From the NCBI GenBank assembly GCA_902761355.1, contig CACWJY010000003.1, forward strand, positions 124,001 to 188,000: a stretch of 64,000 nt of DNA, given 5' to 3'. The notes under the pieces were generated by a model. The model ran no database searches. It saw only the letters and a program-made list of their open reading frames with translations, and was not told the DNA's origin. Position 1 is the stretch's first letter. Every line of letters starts with the position of its first letter. This DNA is from Fibrobacter succinogenes. GTDB taxonomy: Bacteria > Fibrobacterota > Fibrobacteria > Fibrobacterales > Fibrobacteraceae. Both the position numbers and the translations under genes were made by a program. Below, piece by piece: positions 29,780-39,364 of this stretch.

Positions 29780-32673
29780 TACGAATTAGGCGTATCAGAT
29801 TCTTTCTTTTGCCACGCCTCTACAAATTTGGCGTAATTCTTCTTTACATCCGCAATTTCATTACCTGAATCATCTTTCAATGGAGACTTACTGATAATTC
29901 CATCCTTATGATACTCCATCAGAAGTGGAAGGATTTCATATCGCCATTTCATCTGCAGATTGTCTGCATCCATAAAGTAGCTATGGCCGACCATCAAATC
30001 TTCGATGTCCATATCATACTTGGATTTATTTAGGAAGTTCTTCACGGCCTTGAATAATTCGCGAGCATTTCCTTCCATTGGAACCTTATTTTCATCTGCT
30101 TCCAAAGTCACAAATGCAAATCTACGGCGCACAGCATAGTCAATAGAACCAACGCTACGATCAGTTGTATTCATCGTGCCGATGATATAAAGGTTAGACG
30201 GAACAGAGAAAGGCTCCTTTGAATACGGCAGAGTGACCGTAAGAGGATGATCAGCACTAACACGCTTATCAGCTTCCAACAAAGAAATCAATTCACCAAA
30301 TATCTTGGAAACATTGCCACGGTTGATTTCATCAATGATGAGAACATAGTTCTTCGTTCCACTATTTGGCGTTATATTAAGACCGCATTTATCTTTAAGA
30401 TAGCTGATAACGCTTTGGCTATATCCTTCCCATCCTTCAAAAACCTTTTCACCAGAAATAGCTCTTAATATATTTTCACGGGTCAAAACACCTTGAGACT
30501 TATATTCGTTTTCTTTTTTTCCTGTCCAAAGCTTTAAATTTCCTTTCTTGTTTAAAGAAATTCCAAACTTACTTTGCCTTCCACTTGTTTCAAGCGTTAA
30601 ATACTTTTCATCGCCAACACAACCTTCTGATTGGAGATTTTCCTTTAAAATATTGTAAGCATCTTCAAAATTCGTTGTTTTCTGTTCACTTGCTTTTTGA
30701 CATACAGCCTTAAAAATACCCGGTCGAACACGGTAAGAAATATTATTGTCGCTAGAATCATCATCACATACAGGCTTAATTCCCTCAACAAAATCTTCGT
30801 AATCCATTGATTGATGGAACGTAACGAAACCGACTTGTCCATCATTGCATATACGTCCATCATCATCTATTTTGATCAATTGTTTTTTATACTCTTCCAT
30901 CACATCCTTATGATTAGAAGAAATAGAAAAGTTCGGTTTAATGATTGATAGCGCCAAAGCAGCAGTATTATACGTCTTGCCCGTGCCAGGAGCACCTTGA
31001 AGGATGATATTTTTCTTGAGATTCAAGATTTTAGTCATTTCTTCGATCATTTTAACCTCTTCGGGTTTATTATTTTCAAACTGTTCGTCAAGTTCCTTGA
31101 TTTTTTGTTTCGCCCATTCTGGCTTTACATTAATAATTATGTTTTGAGGAAATCCGTCAATTATAGCATCAGAGAGCCCGTTGACACCGACAGGGTGTTC
31201 GCAACAGCGCGACTTCCATTCTTCAACATCAATATATTGGCTCCAATCCAAATTACAACCAGCGTAATTCTTTTCATAATACGCCTCACAATCATCAAAA
31301 CAAATAACACCAACGTCATCAAGGTATTTGTGTTTTTTGCTACTAACAATCTCCTTTAAAGAGAAAATTCCAATAGCTTCATTGGGAGAGGCTTTTACAA
31401 CCCCATATGCATAAATATGTCCGTCATTTACAAGTAAGAGAACATCGTCTTTATGTACGAGGCGAACAGCATTCAAATTCCTTGTAACTGACCTTATATC
31501 ATCTTCCGGATCATCGTATCTTTTCTGCATTCGCCAATAGCTATGCAACAGCGAATCTTCAAAAACATTTTGCTTGCCCGTAATCCTTGCAACAAAAAAC
31601 TGAGGTTCTTTTGAATCTTCTTTATTATTCAAATACTGTTCCAAAGCGGTCTTTAGGTTCGGTTTTAAAATCCATGTAAAATTGCCAGGGATATCACTTT
31701 CTGATTCGACTTTTTGACCATCAAACAATATTTTCCATCTAGTTTCACTGCCCGAAGATTTCTTCTCAAGAACTAACCCTAATCGTTTTGCGATTCGTCC
31801 CGCTAATTTAATGCAAATTCCATTATAATGTTCCGGCGCATCTCCGTACTTGTCCGCGAGTTGTTTGCATGTTGCTTTACCGTCGGATTCCAAAATCTTT
31901 TTTAGGACATCCATGCTTTTTTCAGTAAAGACATCAGGTTCATTAAAGAGACTAAGCCATCGTTCTACCGGAAAGTCATTATAAGCATCCTTGCTTCTTG
32001 CATCCCATAACCGCCATAGGCTTCTTGAATATTCCCATATATTCGTCGTCCCTTTCAAACGTAGGAGGAATAATACAATTTCAGATATCTTTGCTTTTTT
32101 ATTTAAAGCGAATCCTTTTTCTTGTGCCAAGAATTTCAAAGCATCCGGTGAATACACTGGCAACAGCCTTTGCTTCGAATATAAAAAGGCCACTTTCCAT
32201 CTAAACATTGGAGTTAATGGACTATTGTCTATTGTTGCAAAATCAATCGTGTCTTTTCGAGCCGCTTCTGCAACTTCAACAAGACTTTGCTTTACCTGTT
32301 CAAAAACAACTTTATAGTGGGTATGATCTTCATTGTCTTTCCCGTACCGTTTAGGCCAAGCATATTTGTTTACATCATCAACTACACACTGAATTTTGGG
32401 CAATTCGTTAATCTTATAGATTCCAAATTTAAGAGATGTTGCGCCCTGAATGCTACCTAACTTTTGGGCGCGCCTTTCAACCCATGTACAAAAATAATCC
32501 TCAGAAATTTCTTTGAGGTTTGTATATTCCTCAATGGTCAAACTTCTTAACTTTTCAATGGGATACCTCTCATTGAATTCTTCATATAATTTATCAAGTT
32601 CCGAATTGTCAGAACCTATAGATATATCATCCGGTTCAATAATCTCGTCTAATTCTTCATCAATATCATTCAT
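29779..32673 (-). CDS. mcrB: McrB, GTPase subunit of McrBC with a long DNA-recognition N-terminus
   Basis: 964 aa. C-terminal AAA+ domain: Walker A GAPGTGKT (560-567), Walker B LIIDEIN with Asp781-Glu782, and the McrB signature MNTTDRSVG from 834. The N-terminal 540 residues carry a FCTWVERRAQKLGSIQG..KFGIYK module and, around 365-520, an EVE/PUA-like region (FFVARITGK..SYWRMQKR.. DDVLLLVNDGHIYAYGVV), which commonly reads modified bases. GGGAGA binding site 7 bases before the ATG. Its 3' genes are tightly coupled. Confidence 0.93.
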   Translation of the reverse strand: MNDIDEELDEIIEPDDISIGSDNSELDKLYEEFNERYPIEKLRSLTIEEYTNLKEISEDYFCTWVERRAQKLGSIQGATSLKFGIYKINELPKIQCVVDDVNKYAWPKRYGKDNEDHTHYKVVFEQVKQSLVEVAEAARKDTIDFATIDNSPLTPMFRWKVAFLYSKQRLLPVYSPDALKFLAQEKGFALNKKAKISEIVLFLLRLKGTTNIWEYSRSLWRLWDARSKDAYNDFPVERWLSLFNEPDVFTEKSMDVLKKILESDGKATCKQLADKYGDAPEHYNGICIKLAGRIAKRLGLVLEKKSSGSETRWKILFDGQKVESESDIPGNFTWILKPNLKTALEQYLNNKEDSKEPQFFVARITGKQNVFEDSLLHSYWRMQKRYDDPEDDIRSVTRNLNAVRLVHKDDVLLLVNDGHIYAYGVVKASPNEAIGIFSLKEIVSSKKHKYLDDVGVICFDDCEAYYEKNYAGCNLDWSQYIDVEEWKSRCCEHPVGVNGLSDAIIDGFPQNIIINVKPEWAKQKIKELDEQFENNKPEEVKMIEEMTKILNLKKNIILQGAPGTGKTYNTAALALSIIKPNFSISSNHKDVMEEYKKQLIKIDDDGRICNDGQVGFVTFHQSMDYEDFVEGIKPVCDDDSSDNNISYRVRPGIFKAVCQKASEQKTTNFEDAYNILKENLQSEGCVGDEKYLTLETSGRQSKFGISLNKKGNLKLWTGKKENEYKSQGVLTRENILRAISGEKVFEGWEGYSQSVISYLKDKCGLNITPNSGTKNYVLIIDEINRGNVSKIFGELISLLEADKRVSADHPLTVTLPYSKEPFSVPSNLYIIGTMNTTDRSVGSIDYAVRRRFAFVTLEADENKVPMEGNARELFKAVKNFLNKSKYDMDIEDLMVGHSYFMDADNLQMKWRYEILPLLMEYHKDGIISKSPLKDDSGNEIADVKKNYAKFVEAWQKKESDTPNS

Positions 32674-32892
32674 AATTTATCTCCCTATCGGCAAGCCAAT
32701 TTATCTTGATCTAATAGCTTGCACATAGTCTGTTAGAAACCTGACCAAATGTCGCCACGGACACAAGAAATTGCAAGGAAAGGATAAGACATAAGAATTT
32801 ATAGCAAGGAATCTTGTCTAAAAATACTTTATTTCGGCAAATTTCGACGTTTTTCGTCTAAATCTCATCAAATAAATACAGTCCGCCTGAAT

Positions 32893-32929
32893 AAAAGTCA
32901 AACATTTTGTCCCAAAATGCTTGACTTTT
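32893..32929 (+). promoter_or_regulatory. Long inverted repeat, likely operator of ietA
   Basis: Two 17-base arms (AAAAGTCAAACATTTTG and CAAAATGCTTGACTTTT) with one mismatch and a 3-base loop. The right arm contains the -35 element of the ietA promoter. Best read as repressor site; a T-run for termination is missing. Confidence 0.75.
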
Positions 32930-32949
32930 GTCCCAAGATTAGTTATATT
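32921..32949 (+). promoter_or_regulatory. Sigma-70-type promoter of the ietAS unit
   Basis: TTGACT (32921-32926), 17-base spacer, TATATT (32944-32949). Start expected near 32956, ribosome site AGAAGG at about 32955-32960, ATG at 32973. Confidence 0.7.
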
Positions 32950-32972
32950 AGGAAAGAAGGTAGGTCTAGTCC

Positions 32973-34013
32973 ATGAAAAAGAAGAATGTCATCAATCTAA
33001 TTCGCTATTACGCCGAGAAAAACGACCCCGCATTCCGCGAGGAGGCATACGAAATTGCCCGGGATTTTGACGCTAGCGGCGATTTTCAACTTTCGGAATA
33101 CATCATGGCCCTTATGTCCAGCGCGAACGCCTTTGTGCCGCAAATGCACGAAGACCAGATGACCTTTTTCCGCAAGGTCGCCCCTTCGCACGATTCGCTG
33201 CCGCTCCCCACGCCCATTGAAAAGGACGTTATCGGAATCATCAACGCCATCCAGCGGAACATGGGAATCAATAAGTTCCTGTTCCAGGGCGCACCCGGAA
33301 CAGGCAAGACCGAATCCGTACGGCAAATCGCCCGCATTCTGGAGCGCGACCTATTCTGCGTCGATTTCGACACCATTATTGACAGCAAACTCGGACAAAC
33401 GCAAAAGAATATCGCCGCATTGTTCGATGAACTGAACCATTTTGCACACCCCGAAAAAATCCTCGTCCTGTTCGACGAGATAGATGCCATCGCCCTCGAC
33501 AGAACCAACTCTCACGACCTTCGCGAAATGGGCCGTGCCACGTCGGCAATTCTCAAGGGCTTCGACAACCTGAACGAACAGATTACCGTCATCGCCACGA
33601 CAAACCTTTTCAAGCATTTTGACAAGGCTCTCTCCCGCCGTTTCGATTCCATTGTCGATTTCAACAGATACACGCAAGAAGACCTGCAGGAAATCGCAGA
33701 ATCTATTTTGAACAGTTTCTTGACCAAGTTCAAGATTGCCGGTCGGAACACGAGGCTGTTCTTCAAGATTATCAGCAAGAACGGAAGCCTCCCCAATCCA
33801 GGCGAACTCAAGAACATCATCAAGACCGCAGTCGCATTCAGCGATGCAAGCATTGAATGCGATTACCTTAGACGCCTGTACGAAAAATTCATCGGCCACA
33901 TTCCAAGCGATTTGCAGCAATTACAGGAACAAGGTTTCACTGTCCGCGAAATCGAAATACTTTCTGGCGTTTCAAAGAGCCAAGTAGCCAGAGCTTTACA
34001 AGGAGATAAATAA
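32973..34013 (+). CDS. ietA: IetA-like AAA+ ATPase with C-terminal helix-turn-helix
   Basis: 346 aa. AAA+ core: Walker A GAPGTGKT (106-113), Walker B ILVLFDEIDA with Asp168-Glu169, sensor IATTN, and RRFD arginine fingers. The last 26 residues (GFTVREIEILSGVSKSQVARAL) form a resolvase-style helix-turn-helix. Paired with a subtilisin-like protease it matches IetAS, first described on a Ti plasmid as a stability/exclusion pair and later as anti-phage. The stop overlaps the ietS start (ATAATGA). Confidence 0.8.
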   Translation: MKKKNVINLIRYYAEKNDPAFREEAYEIARDFDASGDFQLSEYIMALMSSANAFVPQMHEDQMTFFRKVAPSHDSLPLPTPIEKDVIGIINAIQRNMGINKFLFQGAPGTGKTESVRQIARILERDLFCVDFDTIIDSKLGQTQKNIAALFDELNHFAHPEKILVLFDEIDAIALDRTNSHDLREMGRATSAILKGFDNLNEQITVIATTNLFKHFDKALSRRFDSIVDFNRYTQEDLQEIAESILNSFLTKFKIAGRNTRLFFKIISKNGSLPNPGELKNIIKTAVAFSDASIECDYLRRLYEKFIGHIPSDLQQLQEQGFTVREIEILSGVSKSQVARALQGDK

Positions 34014-36229
34014 TGAATGACGTTCTCCTTTTAAAAGGGCGGTTTGAACACGCCCCCAACCCGACGAAGCCGGGTGCACCCAAGCTCCCCAGCAAAGGCC
34101 ATGTAACGGCAGAGCATGTCGGCCTGCTGATTCAGGAACTTAAAATCGAGCAATCAAAATGGTTGCACGATTCAACGCTGCCTAAAGCGCTATTGGACGT
34201 GCATTATAACCGCATTATCGCCAAAAGCAACCGTATGCATAGCATCTTTGCATTCGATTGCGACGAGCATATTGTAGGTGCAAAATTTGACAAGACAAAA
34301 ACGAAACACATCATCACTTACTGTTTCGACAAAAGCGAATTCACAAAGGCGCTAGAACGGCTCGACAATTGTCAAAAAATTATTGACAACAATTTTGGAG
34401 GTGACGTCACAGCCGAAGATATCGAACAGTTATCAACTGATACTTGGCCAATTAAGGTCATGTCCAAGTCATTGTTTATGCAGTGTATCAAGGATTGCTT
34501 CTATATAAGCCATTTTGCAAAAGACCGCGCCCCGAAAAATTTAGACGAGACCTCCCTTATTTCCATTTATGACATCGGTGAAGATGCTGTCGATTTGCTG
34601 AGAAGTTTCGGCATCGTCATAACTAACGACAGAATCATCAATGGAACCACATTGCAATTAAATCCTCATGAAGTAAGCATCTTGAACAACAAGGCGCCTT
34701 ACCTTATTGCAATGGCCGTTTCAGATATTTCCAAATACACTAAAGACGATTTTGAAACCGCCGAAGGTGTAAAGCCTCGCATTGCCGAGCCAACAAATGA
34801 ACCGATTATCGGCGTCATTGATACCGTTTTCGATACAAACGCCTATTTTTCAAAATGGGTTGATTACGTCAACACGGTCCCCGATGAAATCGAAATCAAA
34901 AAGGAAGATTCCGAACACGGAACCACAGTTTCTTCAATAATCGTGGATGGCCCAGCGCTTAATCCGGAACTTGATGATGGCTGCGGCCATTTTCGCGTGA
35001 AACATTTCGGCGTTCTCGCTGGAAATGTCGGTAGTACGTTTACCATACTAAAGACCATCAGGCAAATTGTCTCCGAAAATAGGAACATTAAAGTTTGGAA
35101 CCTTTCGCTCGGTTCAAAACAAGAAATTCCCGAAAACTACATTTCCCCAGAAGCCGCCATCCTTGACAAAATCCAATATGAAAATGACGTAACGTTCATT
35201 ATCGCAGGGACAAATAAGGATGTTGGCGAAGAGGGCGAAAAGCGAATCGGCGCGCCAGCAGATTCCATCAACTCCATTGTCGTAAATTCCGTAAATTTTG
35301 AAAGAAAACCTGCATCTTATACACGTACAGGGCCCGTTCTCTCATTCTACAACAAGCCCGACCTTTGCTATTACGGCGGAGACTACAAGAAAAAGATTGT
35401 TGCATACGGCCCCAAAGGAACAACGCTAGTTTCAGGAACATCGTATGCGGCACCATGGATTGCCCGAAAAATGGCCTACTTGATCTATGTCATGGGTTTA
35501 CGTCGCGAAGTCGCCAAAGCGATGCTTATTGATTCTGCGGCCGGATGGACTCCAAACGAAGAATCATCAACAAAAGTCGGCTATGGCGTCGCGCCAAAAA
35601 AAATCGATGACATCATCCGCAGTAAGGATGATGAAATCCGTTTTATTTTGATGGGCGAATCTCAGCAATACAATACCTATAACTACGGCATCCCTATCCC
35701 TGTGGCAAACGACACACACCCCTTTGTGGCAAGGGCGACACTCTGCTATTACCCTAACTGCGAACGGAACCAAGGAGTTGATTATACCAATACCGAAATG
35801 GAGCTCCGGTTCGGACGCATCAACAACAAGGGGAAAGTGCAAAGCATCAAGGGTAATAAAGAAGAACCCGAGGACATTGACGATTTGAACGATTTTACCG
35901 AAGAACATGTCCGTCGGTATTTCCGCAAATGGGACAACATCAAGTATATCGCAGACAACTTGACAAGCCGAAGCAAGCCCCGCAAGGTTTACGCCAATGG
36001 CAACGGGAATTGGGGTATTAAACTCACCACAATGAACCGTTTAAGACAGAATGATGGCGAAGGACTCCCCTTTGGTGTGGTTATCACACTCAAGGAGATC
36101 AATGGCAAAAATCGCATTGCCGAATTCATTCAGCAGTGCAGTCTGCGTGGATGGCTTGTAAACCGAGTGAATGTTGAAAATCTTGTTGAAGTCCGCAACA
36201 AGGCAGAAGAAGATATCGTGTGGGAATAA
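34013..36229 (+). CDS. ietS: IetS-like subtilase (S8 serine protease)
   Basis: 738 aa. Catalytic triad of the S8 family: Asp270 in GVIDT, His302 in EHGTTVSS, Ser477 in SGTSYAAP, and oxyanion Asn401 in AGTN. No signal peptide, so it acts in the cytoplasm. An N-terminal domain of about 260 residues and a C-terminal beta-rich domain (from about 545) flank the protease. In IetAS the protease is the toxic part and the ATPase restrains or triggers it. Start by overlap with ietA. Confidence 0.82.
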   Translation: MNDVLLLKGRFEHAPNPTKPGAPKLPSKGHVTAEHVGLLIQELKIEQSKWLHDSTLPKALLDVHYNRIIAKSNRMHSIFAFDCDEHIVGAKFDKTKTKHIITYCFDKSEFTKALERLDNCQKIIDNNFGGDVTAEDIEQLSTDTWPIKVMSKSLFMQCIKDCFYISHFAKDRAPKNLDETSLISIYDIGEDAVDLLRSFGIVITNDRIINGTTLQLNPHEVSILNNKAPYLIAMAVSDISKYTKDDFETAEGVKPRIAEPTNEPIIGVIDTVFDTNAYFSKWVDYVNTVPDEIEIKKEDSEHGTTVSSIIVDGPALNPELDDGCGHFRVKHFGVLAGNVGSTFTILKTIRQIVSENRNIKVWNLSLGSKQEIPENYISPEAAILDKIQYENDVTFIIAGTNKDVGEEGEKRIGAPADSINSIVVNSVNFERKPASYTRTGPVLSFYNKPDLCYYGGDYKKKIVAYGPKGTTLVSGTSYAAPWIARKMAYLIYVMGLRREVAKAMLIDSAAGWTPNEESSTKVGYGVAPKKIDDIIRSKDDEIRFILMGESQQYNTYNYGIPIPVANDTHPFVARATLCYYPNCERNQGVDYTNTEMELRFGRINNKGKVQSIKGNKEEPEDIDDLNDFTEEHVRRYFRKWDNIKYIADNLTSRSKPRKVYANGNGNWGIKLTTMNRLRQNDGEGLPFGVVITLKEINGKNRIAEFIQQCSLRGWLVNRVNVENLVEVRNKAEEDIVWE

Positions 36230-36257
36230 AATAATAATAACAAAAAAGGAGGAAATA

Positions 36258-36722
36258 GTGAAAAACCCCGAACAAAAGAATGTTTTCATTAGTCACTATC
36301 ATGGCGACGAAGAAAACATAAAAAAACTAAAAGATCTAATCGGAGATAAATACGATCTCCACAACTACTCAGTCACCTCGGAAAAATTTAATAATGCCAA
36401 GGATGACGATTATATCAAAAGTCTATTACGTCCTCTAATTGCTAAAGCCGGAGATTTCATTTGCCTAATAGGCCAACACACACACGATAGCGATTGGGTT
36501 AATTGGGAAATCGAACAAGCCATGAAAATGGGAAAAAACATTGTCGGCGTTTTTTGCAACGGAGCCGCAGACTCAGACATTCCTGAAAATTTACAGAAAT
36601 TCGCAAGTTCAATTGTCGGATGGCGGAGTGACAAAATAATAGACGCTTTGAACGGAGTTACATCTTTTGAAAATGCAGATGGTACACAAAGAATTAGTCA
36701 ATCACACAGGGGGGTATGCTAA
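36258..36722 (+). CDS. ThsB-like TIR-domain protein (MTH538/DUF1863 type)
   Basis: 154 aa from a GTG at 36258, chosen because AAAGGAGG lies 6 bases upstream; the longer frame has no such site. NVFISHYHGDEENIKKLKDLIG is the TIR-like opening, and GDFICLIGQHTHDSDWVNWEIEQAMKMGKNIVGVF holds the expected Trp-x-Glu with the catalytic-type Glu. Such proteins sense phage and make NAD-derived signals in Thoeris. It lies 28 bases after ietS and is coupled (TAATG) to the base-modification genes after it. Confidence 0.78.
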   Translation: MKNPEQKNVFISHYHGDEENIKKLKDLIGDKYDLHNYSVTSEKFNNAKDDDYIKSLLRPLIAKAGDFICLIGQHTHDSDWVNWEIEQAMKMGKNIVGVFCNGAADSDIPENLQKFASSIVGWRSDKIIDALNGVTSFENADGTQRISQSHRGVC

Positions 36723-37354
36723 TGAAAAACACAAATAATGGATATGCATACATCGTTTCTCGTGATTATGGCTTTGCGCCTAATCCCTTTTATAATGTTT
36801 TAACATTAGCTACATGCAAACCGCTCATCAGAAAAAATGCCAAAGTCGGGGACTTTATTATAGGAAATGCGCAAAAGGAGAATAACCATAAACTAATCTA
36901 CATCGCAAAAGTATCTAAAATATTAACATTCGATGAATATTGGAATTCTCCAGAATATGCCTGCAAAAAGCCGGTAATGAATGGAAGTTTGATGAAATTA
37001 TATGGAGATAATATTTATCATCATTCAGAATCAGATAGTACACAATGGATTCAAGAAGATTCTCATCATTCTTTAGAAGACGGCTCTCCCAACCCTAAAA
37101 ATCTTGAACGTGATACAAGCAGAACTGATCATGTCTTAATATGTACTGATTATTATTATTTAGGTAAATCAATGATTTTGTTACCCGATAGTTTTTCAAA
37201 ATGCCTTTGCAAAAATAGAGGACATCAAAAAGTTGATTATTCGGAATGTGAAAAGCTTTGGAATTATATATCAAAAAAATACTCTGAAAATGGCTTAATA
37301 GACACTCCCTTGAAATTTGAGGAATTCAAGCGATATGAAGGTGAAGCAAAGTAA
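36722..37354 (+). CDS. Nucleotide-modification-associated domain 2 (Nmad2) protein
   Basis: 210 aa from the ATG at 36722, which shares TAATG with the upstream stop and has a GGGGGG site 7 bases away. The diagnostic start YAYIVSRDYGFAPNPFYNVLTLATCKP..AKVGDFIIGN fits Nmad2, a family proposed by comparative genomics to work in base hypermodification. No catalytic assignment is known to me. AT-rich codon use points to transfer. Confidence 0.75.
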   Translation: MKNTNNGYAYIVSRDYGFAPNPFYNVLTLATCKPLIRKNAKVGDFIIGNAQKENNHKLIYIAKVSKILTFDEYWNSPEYACKKPVMNGSLMKLYGDNIYHHSESDSTQWIQEDSHHSLEDGSPNPKNLERDTSRTDHVLICTDYYYLGKSMILLPDSFSKCLCKNRGHQKVDYSECEKLWNYISKKYSENGLIDTPLKFEEFKRYEGEAK

Positions 37355-38333
37355 AATTCTGCCAAACGAAGAAATACTTAAATACTATTTTTATTTCATT
37401 CAAGAAAGAATGAACATCTTTTGGCGTAAAATGAATGGTGATTCTAATCTAACAGATGATCCAATTCTAAAAAAATATAAATTCACTAACGTCTATAGAG
37501 CTTGTGATAGAACAAGTCAATATCTTATAAGGGATGTCATTTACAAAGATATTTCTTCTTATTCTGCTGAGGATGTTCTATTAAGAATTCTTATTTTCAA
37601 AATTTTCAATAAAATTGAAACTTGGGATTATTTGTGCAAAGTCCTTCCTGAGCCTATTACAATCAAGAACTTTAATCCACATTTCATTAGTCAAATATTA
37701 AGTAAAAGGCAAAAAAATTTTCCTATTTTCAACAACGCCTATATGATGACAGGTAGCCACCAGTTATATAATTATTTGTCATCAAAGCATGAAAAATGGT
37801 TAACAATGGTGAAAAAGGAATTCATCGACTCATCTACTTTTTCTAAAATCCTTGAAACATCTTCTTTAGAAGAATTATTTAACTTATTGCGTGAAAAATC
37901 CTTTCTTGGAGATTTCTTAGCGTACCAATACTCAATAGATTTTAATTATTCCCCTTTTATTAATTTTAGCGAGAATTCATTTGTCAAAGCCGGCATCGGA
38001 GCAATTAGAGGCATAAAAAAATGCTTTAAAAACAATGGGAATAATTTTGAAGATGCCATAATGTATGTCCAAGATAATTTTGGTGACTTACAAAAAATTT
38101 ACGGCTACACAGATTTCAAACCGATTTCGGGACATTACCCTACATTAATAGATTTACAGAATTGTTTTTGCGAAACAGATAAATATTTACGAGAAAAGAG
38201 ACCTGAATTGGTTGTAGATAATGTGCGAATCAAACAAAAATATACACCTCAAAATAAACCATTATATTTATTCTTTCCACCTAAATGGAATGTTAGAGAT
38301 AAAATATGTATACAGCGGAATTTCCAGGGATAA
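37335..38333 (+). CDS. 5-hmdU DNA kinase-like (helical domain) protein
   Basis: 332 aa from the ATG at 37335 (GAGGA 12-17 bases upstream; a TTG at 37317 is the alternative). Motifs TDDPIL (40-45) and FTNVYRACDRTSQYLIRDVIY (50-70), FKIFNKIETWDYL, DFLAYQYSIDFNYSPF and LQNCFCETDKYLREKRPE match the helical domain shared by 5-hydroxymethyl-dU DNA kinases and thymine-pyrophosphorylase-like enzymes of phage base hypermodification. No separate P-loop kinase domain is visible, so its chemistry is open. It overlaps both neighbours (20 and 28 bases). Confidence 0.75.
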   Translation: MKVKQSKILPNEEILKYYFYFIQERMNIFWRKMNGDSNLTDDPILKKYKFTNVYRACDRTSQYLIRDVIYKDISSYSAEDVLLRILIFKIFNKIETWDYLCKVLPEPITIKNFNPHFISQILSKRQKNFPIFNNAYMMTGSHQLYNYLSSKHEKWLTMVKKEFIDSSTFSKILETSSLEELFNLLREKSFLGDFLAYQYSIDFNYSPFINFSENSFVKAGIGAIRGIKKCFKNNGNNFEDAIMYVQDNFGDLQKIYGYTDFKPISGHYPTLIDLQNCFCETDKYLREKRPELVVDNVRIKQKYTPQNKPLYLFFPPKWNVRDKICIQRNFQG

Positions 38334-39364
38334 ACACCTTTTTAAGAGACACATGTAGACTCTTATTAAAAGAAGGGATTCGTCGTGAAACACGTGGCAA
38401 AGTATGCTATGAATTACCAGAACCCTATATGTTTAAAATTACTAATCCAGCATCTCGCTTAATCACAATTTCTGAAAGACGAAACAGTCTTGTTCTTCCC
38501 TATGCCGAATCGTTATGGTTAGCATCCGGACGAAACGATATGGCGTTTGCGAGATCTTACTGCTCGACATTGAATGATTTCTCTGATGATGAATTATTTA
38601 TGAGGGGTGGATATGGACCAAGATTAAGACACTTTAATGGAAGCCATATTGATTATAAAATCAGCAACCACCTCATTACTCAAGGCCAAGATATAGATCA
38701 ATTCCTATTTGTTTCAAAATGTTTCGAACGAGATCCAGAAACAAGACAAGCTGTAATAAATATAGGAGATCCAACAAAAGACTGTTTTGAGAACGACAAC
38801 ACAACAATAAAGCTAACGAAAGATTTTCCCTGCACGCGAATGCTTCATTTTATAAAAGATGCATCTAATAATAAATTGAATCTTATAGTTACCATGCGAT
38901 CAAATGATTTAATCTGGGGAGCTAGTGGTGTTAATATATTCAACTTCACTTTTATGCAAGAATACTTTGCTTCTATACTAGGTTTAAAATTGGGCTGTTA
39001 TTATCATACAGCACATAATATGCATTTCTATGAAGAAAAGAAAAATCTTGTGGAGAGAATTGCCGCTATTGAAAATGTTAAAGATGATTCATTCGAATAC
39101 AAGAAAACATTTTCTTCTTTAAACGAATTTGACGCATTGCTTAAAATTCTGTCCGCAGAAGAAGAAAAAATGCGACAAAAAGAGCCCGATTATCACTATT
39201 ATGAATTTCAAGATGATTTCTTTCGTGATTGGTATAATGTATTATATTACCACCATACAAAGAAAAGGGTGAAATTCATAAACCCAATTCTTGATGAAAG
39301 AATAAAAGAATTAAAGACCAGAAAAGATCAAGAATCTCTTATGTTTCCAGCATCATCCTTATAA
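38306..39364 (+). CDS. Thymidylate synthase-like enzyme (dUMP/dCMP hydroxymethylase type)
   Basis: 352 aa. TS-fold motifs: YGPRLRHF (103-110), nucleophile Cys176 in FPCTRMLHF, Arg198-Ser199 and Asp201 in MRSNDLIWG, Asn213 in the NIFNF block, and MHFYE (239-243) for the HxY ending. The usual Pro-Cys-His is Pro-Cys-Thr. TS homologues with these changes make hydroxymethyl pyrimidine nucleotides in phages, so production of 5-hmdUMP or similar for the previous gene is plausible. Its 3' end overlaps the convergent SLOG gene by 37 bases. Confidence 0.75.
   Translation: MYTAEFPGINTFLRDTCRLLLKEGIRRETRGKVCYELPEPYMFKITNPASRLITISERRNSLVLPYAESLWLASGRNDMAFARSYCSTLNDFSDDELFMRGGYGPRLRHFNGSHIDYKISNHLITQGQDIDQFLFVSKCFERDPETRQAVINIGDPTKDCFENDNTTIKLTKDFPCTRMLHFIKDASNNKLNLIVTMRSNDLIWGASGVNIFNFTFMQEYFASILGLKLGCYYHTAHNMHFYEEKKNLVERIAAIENVKDDSFEYKKTFSSLNEFDALLKILSAEEEKMRQKEPDYHYYEFQDDFFRDWYNVLYYHHTKKRVKFINPILDERIKELKTRKDQESLMFPASSL

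Noticed and set aside
32893..32929. Rho-independent terminator at the ietA palindrome
   Set aside because: Stem is AT-rich, has no T-run directly after it, and overlaps a good promoter; operator is more likely.
36171..36257. N-terminal extension of the ThsB-like protein from an upstream ATG
   Set aside because: It would overlap ietS by 59 bases; the GTG at 36258 has an ideal AAAGGAGG site and starts right before the TIR motif.
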